A stretch of 51,826 nucleotides of DNA from Hyphomicrobiales bacterium (GTDB lineage: Bacteria > Pseudomonadota > Alphaproteobacteria > Rhizobiales > NORP267): contig JAJFHA010000002.1 in the NCBI GenBank assembly GCA_021775875.1, positions 294,228-346,053 on the forward strand, written 5' to 3'. How positions within the stretch are numbered: the first letter of the stretch is position 1; the number at the start of each line of letters is the position of its first letter. Below are positions 8,144 through 17,137 of the stretch, in pieces. The translations under genes and the position numbers were made by a program. Below the pieces are notes generated by a model. It saw only the letters and a program-made list of their open reading frames with translations. It searched no databases and was not told the origin of the DNA.

Positions 8144-9517
8144 TCAATCCTTTTGTATGTCCTTCAGGATATCGCTGAAGCGCTGCAAAGGGGCGTGGTC
8201 CCTGAGCAAGGCGAGGGGGACGCTGAAATGTCCACAGCGCCAGACAAACCGGTTTTCGTCGGGGACGGACCATCGGTCTAGCAGAGCCATGCCGCTATCA
8301 AACGGGGTTACATCGTCGTAACTGCCAAGCAGGGACACAATTTTTTCAGGCGACATGACTGGCAATTCAATCGTGTCGAGCAGGGACGCGTAGCGTTCGA
8401 TTTTTCCCGGTGTCCATCCCTTTGCTTCGGTGCGTTTGGCAATATCCCAAATGCGCGCCAGTGAGCCATTAACAACGGCATCCTCGATGCGCCCGGCATG
8501 GGTGATAAGCAGCAGTGCGTCGGGGCGTAAATGTTCCGGCCAATAGCGAGATTTGTCCGCGACAAGCTGGGCGGTCATGGCACCGAGACTGGTGCCGCCT
8601 ATGCCAACGGGGCCATCTGCCGTTTGCCGCGCCCAATGCATCAGGACGGCCCATTCGCGGACCGCTGAGGTGAACAGATCCAGTGCGCCGAGCGGGGCGG
8701 TGGCGATAAATTGTTCGCCGCCATAGCGCCCCTCGGGGACGCGGCGTCCGTGCCAGGGGGCTTCGGGTCGAATAACGCGATTACCGAGTGCGGCAAGTGC
8801 TTGCGCTTCGTCGGTAAGTCCGCGCCAATGATCAAATTCAACGCAAATGCCGTGCCCAAGAATTACAGTTGGTGGGTTTTCAAAGCCTTTCGGTTCATAG
8901 ATGCGGGCTATCACCTGATCGTCCATACGCGCAGATGGAGATTTGAACCTGATCCAATAAGAGCGGGTCGTCTTAGATTCAATCACGCGGGATTTGGTGA
9001 TTTCCGGCATGGGGTCCGGGGCGCTAAAAGCAATTTCTGGATTGTCGGCCAGATATCCGTAAATAGATTCAACATGTTCCGGTGTTGGAGTTTGCCACAG
9101 AATTGGCGTCACCGAACTGCGTAACTTGAGCGAAATAAATTTCCGTCGAAACGAATTATAATGGTCGCGCTGGTCGAGGCGTTCTTTCTCGATCTCAACC
9201 AGTTTTTCATGGCCCCCGGTCGACGGGCCCCAAAAGGCGGTTTCCCACAAAGCTTCAGCATCAACCATATTGTGACGCACAATCTCGAACCGCTTCAGTT
9301 GTGGTTCCAGTATCGACAATAATTTTGTTTCCGGTTTCAGAGGCACTTCTGAAAAATAGGTATTCGGCGAGCCATTTGCGGCACGGGCGGCGGCCCATAA
9401 TCTGGACAGTGGAAAGAACCACTTGTCGAGAAAGCGCAAGGCAACCTGATCAAACCACGGGCGCGCTATCAAGCTGCCAAATGGTGTACGAAGGCTATCG
9501 ATCAGGAAGTCTTGCAA
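8144..9517 (-). CDS. Alpha/beta hydrolase
   Basis: This 457-residue protein has a catalytic alpha/beta-hydrolase core in its second half. The oxyanion-hole region is ILGHGICVEFDHW (about 219-231), the nucleophile elbow is GIGGTSLGAM with Ser310, and the catalytic histidine is in CGHFSVP at 430. An extra N-terminal domain of some 190 residues precedes the core. The start codon lies inside the end of the upstream acyltransferase gene (16-base overlap), so the two are co-translated. A lipid esterase or thioesterase role next to an acyltransferase is plausible but not shown. A decayed copy of its 3' end lies at 5532-5758. Confidence 0.85.
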   Translation of the reverse strand: MQDFLIDSLRTPFGSLIARPWFDQVALRFLDKWFFPLSRLWAAARAANGSPNTYFSEVPLKPETKLLSILEPQLKRFEIVRHNMVDAEALWETAFWGPSTGGHEKLVEIEKERLDQRDHYNSFRRKFISLKLRSSVTPILWQTPTPEHVESIYGYLADNPEIAFSAPDPMPEITKSRVIESKTTRSYWIRFKSPSARMDDQVIARIYEPKGFENPPTVILGHGICVEFDHWRGLTDEAQALAALGNRVIRPEAPWHGRRVPEGRYGGEQFIATAPLGALDLFTSAVREWAVLMHWARQTADGPVGIGGTSLGAMTAQLVADKSRYWPEHLRPDALLLITHAGRIEDAVVNGSLARIWDIAKRTEAKGWTPGKIERYASLLDTIELPVMSPEKIVSLLGSYDDVTPFDSGMALLDRWSVPDENRFVWRCGHFSVPLALLRDHAPLQRFSDILKDIQKD

Positions 9518-10929
9518 AGTCGGGACCTGAGTTGAATTGTCGAGTTGGCGTAATATTGTAGCAAGGCGGTTTCTTCTGAAACGGCTGAAAGCAATCCTGC
9601 TTCATTCTTTTTCAAAAGACCGCGTCTTTCCATCAGTTGAAGTCCACTTGCGAGGCCAGTTTCGATTCCGTCTTTCGCAATACCGATATGTGCGCCTTTT
9701 GCGCAAAGTTCAAGAGCATTTTTCTTTGCTTCCGCCAATAATGTTTCGCTGCTGACTGGAGCCTCGTGTTCCAGCAGCACCGTTGAGAGCAGGGGGACTG
9801 CTAGGACAGGAACGATTTCTTGGATACGGTTCATGATTTCATCGCCCAGAGCTTCAACTGCTGCGAAGAAATCCGGTTTTTCGACGCTGGAAAAATCTAT
9901 GTTTTTGGCTTTGGACCAGGTGCGCAAGGAAATAGGATCACCGAAATTGGCACATGCCATGCCGAAACCGATGCGGCGTCCCGTCAGCTTGCGCCATATC
10001 TCCAGACCGATGAAACGCATGGTTGATCCCAGAACGAACAAAGACCCGCGACCGCGAAAATCTGTTTCGGCGTTTGCAACGAGCGTGCGTTCTTCAACCA
10101 CCCGGTCATAATTTATGCCGATGGGGATAAAAACGATATCTCGGTTTTCGTCGGGCTCCAGCGTACGGGTAATGTATCCGATCAGGCCGAGCCTCGGGTC
10201 GTTGACCATACCGTTGCGCGATAATTGCCCTTCGATGAAAATGCCGTGAGGGACCCCGCCGACAGTTGCCATCTGGACATAGCGCTGGAGCATTTTGCGA
10301 TAAATCTCATCGTCAAGATTGCGCCGCACGATATAGGCGCCGGCTGATCGCAGCGCCAGGCTGAAGGGCCAGATTCGCGCCCACTCGCCAGCGCCGTATG
10401 ACATGGCGGTATCCTGTGATGCCAGATAAGTGACGAGCAGATAATCCAGATTGCTGCGGTGGTTGCTGACGAAAACTACCGACGTTGTGTTTGGAAATGC
10501 GCCGAGGGAATTTTTGTGAATGAACCCCAACCGTACCCGGTAAAAAGCGCGGATGAACCATCGCGCTAATCGATAGCCCAGTCGAAAATAGATAAAAGGG
10601 TTAAATGACGGCACCATTTCGCGGGCGTAAGCTGCGACCTCTGCGTTGACTTCGTCATAGGTCACGCCGCGCTCATCGGCAACTTTCTGGGCGACTTCCA
10701 TAACCTCCAGATCAAATGTCAGGCGGTCGATCAGGACTTCTCGTTTTGTTAGTTGAAATCTGGGAAGTTTGAGCCTTAACCGGTCATCTATATCATGGAC
10801 AACCCGGTTGACCTTGCGCCGGAACATCCAGCGAATTCCGGGAATGATCAGGTGTAGGGCCACGAACAGGCTGGAGAGTATGAAAACAGCGACCACAAGC
10901 CAGAAAGGGAGTTGTATTATTGAATTCAC
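9502..10929 (-). CDS. PlsB-like glycerol-3-phosphate / lysophosphatidate acyltransferase
   Basis: This 475-residue protein has an N-terminal membrane helix (residues 7-30) and the PlsC/PlsB acyltransferase motifs in order: VSNHRSNLDYLL (H157-x4-D162), the glycerol-phosphate region with YGAGEWARIWPF, FIEGQLSRNG and VFIPIGINYDRV. The last motifs and the length favour the PlsB-type G3P acyltransferase over short PlsC enzymes. It would act at the cytoplasmic face of the membrane in phospholipid synthesis. GTG at 10929 is chosen over ATG 10953 because AAAGGGG lies 8 bases before it. It overlaps the downstream hydrolase. Confidence 0.82.
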   Translation of the reverse strand: MNSIIQLPFWLVVAVFILSSLFVALHLIIPGIRWMFRRKVNRVVHDIDDRLRLKLPRFQLTKREVLIDRLTFDLEVMEVAQKVADERGVTYDEVNAEVAAYAREMVPSFNPFIYFRLGYRLARWFIRAFYRVRLGFIHKNSLGAFPNTTSVVFVSNHRSNLDYLLVTYLASQDTAMSYGAGEWARIWPFSLALRSAGAYIVRRNLDDEIYRKMLQRYVQMATVGGVPHGIFIEGQLSRNGMVNDPRLGLIGYITRTLEPDENRDIVFIPIGINYDRVVEERTLVANAETDFRGRGSLFVLGSTMRFIGLEIWRKLTGRRIGFGMACANFGDPISLRTWSKAKNIDFSSVEKPDFFAAVEALGDEIMNRIQEIVPVLAVPLLSTVLLEHEAPVSSETLLAEAKKNALELCAKGAHIGIAKDGIETGLASGLQLMERRGLLKKNEAGLLSAVSEETALLQYYANSTIQLRSRLCKTS

Positions 10930-11107
10930 TATACAGCCCCTTTCGGAGGGCATTTTCTGGCTCTCGCAGTCTGATCGTCCGCCATCCTACATGATTTCGC
11001 GATGTCTAGGTGCAAAATCTGTATTGCAGTATTTGTTTGTGGGACATTTAGTGCCTCAGGTAAGGTGTGAGAAAATATCAGTGTCATGTAAAATAAGTTA
11101 TATCTTT

Positions 11108-11122
11108 AAATCGATTCGATTT
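11108..11122. promoter_or_regulatory. 15-bp palindrome in front of the PilZ gene
   Basis: AAATCGA and TCGATTT flank a single central T. The element lies in the 250-base gap between the divergent acyltransferase (starts 10929) and PilZ (starts 11180) genes, about 57 bases before the latter. It could be an operator, but no regulator can be named. Confidence 0.3.
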
Positions 11123-11179
11123 TTGATTGATTGCCTGAATTCTTGCGACGCATTTGTAGTATCTTTAAGGAAATGACAA

Positions 11180-11611
11180 TTGACGACATTTGGGAAAAGG
11201 AGCAAACCCGTTAAGCCAGAGATGGATAGTGGTGCCCAAGCTGACTCTCAGGTGAAGATGAGCAATATTCCGCAAGATGAACACCGCGACAAAACACGCA
11301 AACGCACGCTCCTTGGTGCCACGATATCTTACAACGAACATCAATTTTCAATTCCGTGCATGGTCCGGGATATTTCAGACTGGGGTGTTCGGTTGAAAAT
11401 CGAAGAAAGCGTTGTAGTTCCAGAAAAATTTATGCTTCTGATTGAACTAGAAGCAATTGAGGTTGAGTGCGAAATTGCCTGGCGCAAGAAAAACGAACTT
11501 GGCGCAAAATATATTTCGGCGCCATCGGCTGTGAAAAAAACGCGGGAACAAATTGTTTCAAACGAGATACCTGACGGACATGCAGCAACATTGCGGCATC
11601 CGCTCAAATAA
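11180..11611 (+). CDS. PilZ-domain protein (putative c-di-GMP receptor)
   Basis: The 143-residue reading starts at a TTG with AAGGA about 9 bases upstream; ATG at 11222 is an alternative. A PilZ domain covers roughly residues 38-125. The c-di-GMP signature appears as basic residues KTRKRTLLG followed later by DISDWGVRLK (the DxSxxG box). The arginine box is not a perfect RxxxR, so binding is likely but unproven. Single-domain PilZ proteins usually tune motility or polysaccharide output. It stands alone between a lipid gene and merF. Confidence 0.8.
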   Translation: MTTFGKRSKPVKPEMDSGAQADSQVKMSNIPQDEHRDKTRKRTLLGATISYNEHQFSIPCMVRDISDWGVRLKIEESVVVPEKFMLLIELEAIEVECEIAWRKKNELGAKYISAPSAVKKTREQIVSNEIPDGHAATLRHPLK

Positions 11612-11670
11612 TCGTATGATTTGGTAACGCGCAGAGTAGAGTCTGGCGTGGCTCTTGGAGAGGTGGAGTT

Positions 11671-11871
11671 GTGTTTAACCGTAGGCTTGGTTTTGCTATA
11701 ATAGGAACGATCGTGACAGCTCTCTGCTGTTTCACGCCAATTTTGGTTTTAGTGTTAGCGGCGATTGGGTTGGCATCTTTGACACCGTATCTTGATATAG
11801 TGTTGTTTCCCTTATTGGGCTTTTTTGTCCTGCTGACCATCTATGAACTTTGGCGAAAGGTGTCGCGATGA
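11671..11871 (+). CDS. merF: MerF-like mercuric ion transport protein
   Basis: This 66-residue membrane protein starts at a GTG behind GAGAGGTGGAG. It has two helices (about 7-30 and 38-58), with a vicinal cysteine pair, Cys19-Cys20, in the first helix (TALCCFTPILVLVL), as in MerF/MerT. The second cysteine pair of classical MerF is absent from the loop. The stop overlaps the start of the next gene (ATGA). There is no merR, merA or merP in the window, so it may serve mercury or another soft metal. Confidence 0.78.
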   Translation: MFNRRLGFAIIGTIVTALCCFTPILVLVLAAIGLASLTPYLDIVLFPLLGFFVLLTIYELWRKVSR

Positions 11872-12071
11872 CCGAATTGCAATCAACTATCACCTGCCCG
11901 GAATGTGATCATTCAACAATCGAAACCATGCCCACCAATGCGTGCCAATGGTTCTACGATTGCGCCGGGTGCGGTGCCATATTGAAACCGAAAGCCGGTG
12001 ATTGCTGCGTCTATTGTTCTTACGGCTCGGTTAAATGTCCTCCGATTCAGGAAGGTGCTGCTTGTTGCTGA
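11868..12071 (+). CDS. Cys-rich GDCCVxC-domain protein
   Basis: This 67-residue cytoplasmic protein has 11 cysteines (10, 13, 26, 32, 35, 46, 47, 50, 57, 66, 67), including CPECD, CAGC and the name-giving GDCCVYCSYGSVKCPP. It starts within the merF stop codon (ATGA overlap), so the two are translationally coupled. Proteins with this motif recur beside merF or merT in bacterial genomes and have no proven function. Metal relay or zinc-ribbon-like binding is the natural inference. Confidence 0.8.
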   Translation: MTELQSTITCPECDHSTIETMPTNACQWFYDCAGCGAILKPKAGDCCVYCSYGSVKCPPIQEGAACC

Positions 12072-12085
12072 AATAGGTGCTGCAC

Positions 12086-13771
12086 TTATTGGTTCCTGGT
12101 CTCAAACACCCAACGCAACTCAAGCACCAGCACGACAGATGGTTCGCCGGTTTCTTCAAGACCAAGTTGGGATTGAAACTGTCTGATTGCGGCTTTGGAA
12201 CCTCTACCGATATCGCCATCAATGCTGCCGGAATAGAGCCCCAGTTGCTGTAGCAGATATTGGAGTTCTTCCGGGTCGTAGGCCGTCGTTTCCCAAGCCT
12301 CCAGAATTTGTTCCACGCGTTCAGACCATTGATCACTGAGACTGTTAGCCGCAATGAGTTCTGCGGCGCGTCTTGTTGCAGAAATTGCAACCCGCCGATT
12401 GCTTTCACGCCCATGGGACCCATTGGTGTAGATAACTCCGATATCTATCAAGGCTTGACCATAGTCACCTTCGTCCGCCGCGATGTGCATTAATTCCATA
12501 CCTCGACCATGGTCTCTGTCTAGTGGCTCTGTGCCACTCAGGTGCCGCCAAGCCAGGCTGTGAACGGATTGAAAATTCAATTCCTCTGCCGCCCGTTCAG
12601 TCCATTCCAACCCTTCACTTCTGGATGCCTCATCATTGGCATTTAACTGTATTTGGCCAAGTGTGCTCATAGCAGTCGGCGACCATTCAGCATCGCCGCC
12701 CGCAGCAGCGATCCGTAAAAGTTCAAAGGCCCGATTTGTGTCCCGTTGCTCTTCCGGCAAAGACAATATTTGCCTGGCAAGGGTTACGGCCGCTTGAGGA
12801 TTGTTGGCATTCGCGGCATTTCTCAAAATCCGGTCAGCCATATCTTCATCAGCTTCGATGAAATACCCGGACTGCAACAAGCCTGACAAGCGCATAGCGG
12901 CATTTGAATCGCCAGACTGGGCGCCAGCAACTATGTCAGCGACCATGCTGCCCAATCTGAGACTGACGGAGAATTTTCGGTTTCCGCGCCGACCAGCCAA
13001 TCTGATCGATGATCCGGGTTCGGCGCTGGTAACAATTTCTATTAGTGCTGCCCCATCACGGATCATCACGTCACCAGCGTTCAATATCACGTCGCCGATC
13101 TGGAGGTTGGAGCGGCCGGCTGGTGCGAAATCCATTTTGTTGATTATGACAACGCCGCGTGGATATTGCAGTCCGTGATCTCGCGCTATTTTTGGGGTGA
13201 CATTACGCATGTTGATACCAAGCCAATTTCTGTCTTCGTTGGCTGGCGGAATTGTAAAACTGAAGTCAGCCGGCAGGAGGGGTTGTTCGTCAGCTTCCGG
13301 TTCGGCTGTCACGTCTTCCCCATCTGCTTCAGTTTTAGTGTCGTCTGATTGGCTGGGCTCTGTTTCTGTCCCTGTCGATGTTTCAGGTTTCAAAGGCGCT
13401 TGTTCTGTTTCCGTTGTGGCTGCATCCTCTTGAGCCTCTGCACCGGTTTCGCTCTCGCGCGTCATTTGTGCGATCCGCAAACGGGCTAAAGGAATGAAAT
13501 GGCCATCGGGGAAGGCTGTTATATACGCTTCCAGCTCAGCTGGATCGTTTGTATCTTTCACACTTTGCCAGAATACTAATTCGATGGTCTCGTTTGTCAG
13601 TGAGGTTACAGGACCAGCTTCTCCGGCCAATTGTTGCTCTGCTTCTTCAGCGATCGCGATGGTGGGCATAAAAAATGCCACTCCAACAATGGCGGCAAAC
13701 AACGTAGAAGCTCGAAAAACGTAGCGGATAAACGATGATTTTTTATCTTTGAACGGAAGTTGTTTGGTCAT
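12086..13771 (-). CDS. Secreted PDZ / Sel1-repeat / peptidoglycan-binding protein
   Basis: This 561-residue protein has a signal anchor at residues 14-41, a short helical motif at about 64-102 (FWQSVKDTNDPAELEAYI and FPDGHFIPLARLRIA), and an acidic Glu/Thr-rich linker at 107-165. A PDZ domain follows at about 182-275 (NWLGINMRNVTPK, GRSNLQIGDVILNAG), then Sel1-like helical repeats at about 285-480, and a C-terminal peptidoglycan-binding type-1 domain (LQYLLQQLGLYSGSIDGDIG). ATG at 13771 has a GGAGGAGA ribosome-binding site and beats ATG 13837. It probably acts as a periplasmic scaffold at the cell wall. There is no protease domain. Confidence 0.82.
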   Translation of the reverse strand: MTKQLPFKDKKSSFIRYVFRASTLFAAIVGVAFFMPTIAIAEEAEQQLAGEAGPVTSLTNETIELVFWQSVKDTNDPAELEAYITAFPDGHFIPLARLRIAQMTRESETGAEAQEDAATTETEQAPLKPETSTGTETEPSQSDDTKTEADGEDVTAEPEADEQPLLPADFSFTIPPANEDRNWLGINMRNVTPKIARDHGLQYPRGVVIINKMDFAPAGRSNLQIGDVILNAGDVMIRDGAALIEIVTSAEPGSSIRLAGRRGNRKFSVSLRLGSMVADIVAGAQSGDSNAAMRLSGLLQSGYFIEADEDMADRILRNAANANNPQAAVTLARQILSLPEEQRDTNRAFELLRIAAAGGDAEWSPTAMSTLGQIQLNANDEASRSEGLEWTERAAEELNFQSVHSLAWRHLSGTEPLDRDHGRGMELMHIAADEGDYGQALIDIGVIYTNGSHGRESNRRVAISATRRAAELIAANSLSDQWSERVEQILEAWETTAYDPEELQYLLQQLGLYSGSIDGDIGRGSKAAIRQFQSQLGLEETGEPSVVLVLELRWVFETRNQ

Positions 13772-13900
13772 GGCAACATTCTCCTCCCTCGCACAAATTG
13801 TGTGAAGGCTTTTGAATTTTAGCCCGCGCAACCTCACTATAGAAAATTTGGTGCAAAAATCAAAAATATGCCGAATCTGTGCGCAGCCATCTGCATTGCA

Positions 13901-15235
13901 TTAAGAGCGGATGAATTGCAGTCCCTGAAACCTGTTACGAAAGCTGGTGACATCGCTGGCGCAAGAGTTTGGGTCATTTGTGGTCAAAGCCCGGGCAATC
14001 AATTTCGCCAATTCCGGCATATGCTCGGGGTTCATGCCGAGGCGTGCAATTTCCGGCGTTCCAAAGCGCAGGCCGTTGAGGTCGTTTTCAATTCTGGTTT
14101 TTGGTCCGGCTTCCGGAAGGCCGATGCCGCAGGTCAGCAGGTTGGAAAGCCGCAATTTTTTGGCAAGCGTCTGGCCGCCGCCACCAGCAACCGCACGAAG
14201 CGCGAATTGGTGAGAACCGGTTAGTCCTTCGCGACAGGAAAAAACATCAATGCCCTCAGAGACAAGTGCTTTTGCCAACGCTTTTGATGTATCCACCATC
14301 ATGGCTGCATAGGCGTCGCCATAGTCCAGCCAGTCGAGCAGGGTGATGGCCAGGCTCGCTGATTTCGCCACATCGAAATTCGCTGTGAGGCCCGGAAAGG
14401 CGATGGCGTCGATGCGCTCCATAATTTCAGCGTCGTTACTGACAATGAGACCGCTTGGGGGTCCGCCCAGGCTTTTATAGGTGCTCATGGTCATCAGATG
14501 CGCACCCTGGTGAAGCGGGTTTGGCCATTGGCCGCCAGCAATAATGCCGCATTGATGGGCCGCGTCGAACAACAGCTTGGCGCCAACTTCATCTGCAATT
14601 TTGCGCAATTCTGCTACCGGGTGCGGGTACAGGTTCAAGCTGCCACCGATGGTGATCAATTTTGGTTTGACCTTGTGAGCGAGCGCTCTGGTGGCACCAA
14701 TATCAACGGTATAATTGTCCGCATCCACCGGCGCGGTGTGGATGTCGACGCCATATAGACCAGCGGCACCAGCTTCCTGATGGGTCACATGGCCGCCAAT
14801 TTCCGCGGACGGCACAATGATGCTGTCGCCCGGCCGGGTGGTGGCCATAAAAGCATACAGATTGCAAAGTGCGCCTGAGCCAACCCGGATTTCGGCAAAG
14901 TCCGCATTGAACACGCGTGCGGCAAGTTCTGCCGTGACCACTTCAATCTTCTCGATGGCCTCAAGGCCCATTTCGTATTTGTCACCCGGATAGCCAAGCG
15001 AAGGCCGTACGCCAAGGCCAGAGCTGAGCATGGCTTCGGCCCTTGGGTTCATGATGTTGGTGGCGGGGTTCAGGTTGATGCAATCGCGGTCATGGATGTT
15101 CCGGTTTTCTTCAACAAACCCGTCAATCATGGATTGGATGGCGTCGCCATTCCGATCATCCAAACTGGCGGCGATGTCGTTGACATATGCCTCGCTTTGT
15201 TCGGGTACCCATTTTCGTTGCTTCAGTCTGGGCAT
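13901..15235 (-). CDS. Serine hydroxymethyltransferase-family PLP enzyme
   Basis: This 444-residue protein follows the SHMT fold. It contains the substrate-site NLNPATNIMNPRAEAMLSSG (SHMT: LTAYENxxSxxV), GYPGDKYEMG, VGSGALCNLYAFM, the PLP aspartate in LLFDAAHQCG (Asp224) and the Schiff-base lysine in MSTYKSLGGPPSG (Lys254), where housekeeping GlyA has THKTLRGPRGG. The divergent active-site loop marks it as a paralogue, perhaps an alpha-methylserine- or threonine-type aldolase rather than the main GlyA. GAGG precedes the ATG by about 10 bases. It is monocistronic and flanked by a secreted protein gene. Confidence 0.78.
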   Translation of the reverse strand: MPRLKQRKWVPEQSEAYVNDIAASLDDRNGDAIQSMIDGFVEENRNIHDRDCINLNPATNIMNPRAEAMLSSGLGVRPSLGYPGDKYEMGLEAIEKIEVVTAELAARVFNADFAEIRVGSGALCNLYAFMATTRPGDSIIVPSAEIGGHVTHQEAGAAGLYGVDIHTAPVDADNYTVDIGATRALAHKVKPKLITIGGSLNLYPHPVAELRKIADEVGAKLLFDAAHQCGIIAGGQWPNPLHQGAHLMTMSTYKSLGGPPSGLIVSNDAEIMERIDAIAFPGLTANFDVAKSASLAITLLDWLDYGDAYAAMMVDTSKALAKALVSEGIDVFSCREGLTGSHQFALRAVAGGGGQTLAKKLRLSNLLTCGIGLPEAGPKTRIENDLNGLRFGTPEIARLGMNPEHMPELAKLIARALTTNDPNSCASDVTSFRNRFQGLQFIRS

Positions 15236-15434
15236 GGCTAGTAGACCTCAATTTGTCGGGCAGGAAAGCTTTTTCGACCTTATATGATGTCGGGATATCA
15301 AATCGAATGATACAGGATAAAGCAAAGCCGATTTTCAAAGCCGACTTCCTTGCTGGAATCATTTTATTGTTTTTTACTTGGTGAATTAAATTTTTTGGCC
15401 GGTTCGGTCCGCATGTCGAGAGGAACAAAACTTT

Positions 15435-15833
15435 ATGAGATACGTCTTGCGCAAAATAGGTGCGTTGCCGATTTTCGCCTTGCTGGCTTTTGTGCCGGGT
15501 GGGGTGCAGGCCGACATGAACAAGTCGATGTATATGAACACGGTATATTGCCAGGGTGTGGCGGAATCGTATTCTTCGCATTTGGGAGATGCAGGTTCTA
15601 ATCATCGGACTGAGGCCAGACATGCAGGACGGGTTGCGGGAATGCTGGGAAGCCGTGGCGATAGTATGGCGATGAGGTTTCATTATCCGGATTCAGAAGG
15701 CGATACAGCGCGTAGTCGCGGTGCCCGTACCATGGATGGGTTGCTGCCGTCTGGTGGTGCCTGGGCGAGTGGCGGCGAAATTCCGATTGCTGCAATTCGG
15801 CAATATCAACAATGCGTCAGTATTGTTGAATAG
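15435..15833 (+). CDS. Small secreted protein of unknown function
   Basis: This 132-residue protein starts at an ATG with GAGAGGA about 9 bases before it. A signal peptide covers residues 1-26 (FALLAFVPGGVQA). The mature part contains two cysteines (VYCQGVAESY and QYQQCVSIVE) that may form a disulfide and is rich in Gly, Ser and Arg. I do not recognise it. Confidence 0.6.
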   Translation: MRYVLRKIGALPIFALLAFVPGGVQADMNKSMYMNTVYCQGVAESYSSHLGDAGSNHRTEARHAGRVAGMLGSRGDSMAMRFHYPDSEGDTARSRGARTMDGLLPSGGAWASGGEIPIAAIRQYQQCVSIVE

Positions 15834-15847
15834 GACGGAGCAGATAC

Positions 15848-17077
15848 TCAATCGTCGTCATTTTTGTGGACGAAATATTCTGCTGGCATGTGCCTGAAAA
15901 TACTTGTTTTGGTGCCGGTCAGGGTGCGTAACATCTCGGTGCGGGTGAATTTGATGCGCCCGAATAACGGAAACAACACATCTCTGATCAGTGACGCGAA
16001 GTTCATGTCCGATTGAAAAAATGGCGTTATCCAACGGCTGGCCCGACAATAGAATTTTGTTTGTGGGCTGCGATTTTGTTCCAGAAACTGCATGGCTTCG
16101 TGGACCGTGTCGAAATGGTTCAGGCCATGGGCGAGGGCGCTGGCATCCAGCAGCGCCATGTTGGCGCCCTGGCCCAGTTGCGGGCTGGTAACATGAGCGG
16201 CGTCGCCAATAAAAACCATCCGGCCTTCGGAGAATCCGAACAAGGTCGTGTCGCTATAGCTGGCTTCGCTTAAATCATCGAAAGATTGAAACTGGTCGAG
16301 CAGGGGCTTTGCTTCCGGCCAAAGAGCTAGCGCTTCTTCGCGCCATTTCTCAAGGCCCGCTTCTTTTATGGTTTCAAAATCCTTGGTCCTCGCGCTCCAG
16401 AAAAGCGCCGCTTTGGCTGGGCCTTTGCCACCATTCCCGAGGGGCAATATGCCCATCATCTTGCGGGCCGACCAATATCGCTGGGTCAGGCTATCTGAAT
16501 AGAATTCAAGCGCATCCACTACGCCCCACAAGGCACCATATTGATATGGTTTGCTGGATTTGATTTCAGCCCGTGCCGCGCGCAATTTTGACGCCGCACC
16601 ATCTGCAGCGATGACAATTTCGAAGGGGCCATATTCGTTGTCTGCACTGTCTTTCAGGACAATATTGCCGTCAATTTGTTCATTGCTATCAATGATTTCG
16701 GTGGATGTTTGTATGGGAATCTTTATGGCGCGCGTGGCGGCGAATAAAATATTGAAAAGGGATGCCCGGTGGATGCCGACGCCGAACAAGCCTTCTTGAA
16801 GGTCACCGTATTCAAGGTTGAAAATTTCTGTGCCAACATTGGCAACCTGGCCACTGAGGCGTTCGATGCGGCGGCCCTGTTTTATGGTTTTTTCGGCTAA
16901 TCCAAGTTCTGCCAAAACGGCGATGCCGGTTGGCTGGAGCAACAGGCCGGCGCCTACCGGTTTGGGTTTATCGAATTTTTCAAACAGCCTTACGTCGTGT
17001 CCGGCGCGGGCTAGAAAAATAGCGGAGGCAAGACCTGCCACGCCACATCCGACAATCGCGATTGATCTTTGTTTCAT
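15848..17077 (-). CDS. FAD-dependent aromatic-ring monooxygenase (class A flavoprotein)
   Basis: This 409-residue protein has an N-terminal Rossmann motif IVGCGVAGLASAIFLARAGH, the second FAD motif MVFIGDAAHVTSPQLGQGAN and the linking EIVIAADGAASKLR (DG motif). This is the salicylate/4-hydroxybenzoate-hydroxylase class, NAD(P)H-dependent, usually acting on aromatic acids. AGGA lies 8 bases before the ATG. It is followed in the same direction from paaK across a 60-base gap, which hints at aromatic catabolism. The exact substrate cannot be read from the sequence. Confidence 0.85.
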   Translation of the reverse strand: MKQRSIAIVGCGVAGLASAIFLARAGHDVRLFEKFDKPKPVGAGLLLQPTGIAVLAELGLAEKTIKQGRRIERLSGQVANVGTEIFNLEYGDLQEGLFGVGIHRASLFNILFAATRAIKIPIQTSTEIIDSNEQIDGNIVLKDSADNEYGPFEIVIAADGAASKLRAARAEIKSSKPYQYGALWGVVDALEFYSDSLTQRYWSARKMMGILPLGNGGKGPAKAALFWSARTKDFETIKEAGLEKWREEALALWPEAKPLLDQFQSFDDLSEASYSDTTLFGFSEGRMVFIGDAAHVTSPQLGQGANMALLDASALAHGLNHFDTVHEAMQFLEQNRSPQTKFYCRASRWITPFFQSDMNFASLIRDVLFPLFGRIKFTRTEMLRTLTGTKTSIFRHMPAEYFVHKNDDD

Positions 17078-17137
17078 CGGCCGGTCCTGCCTGGCATTGT
17101 TACGCGTTGCAACAGAAATTTTATATCTTCGTCCGAC

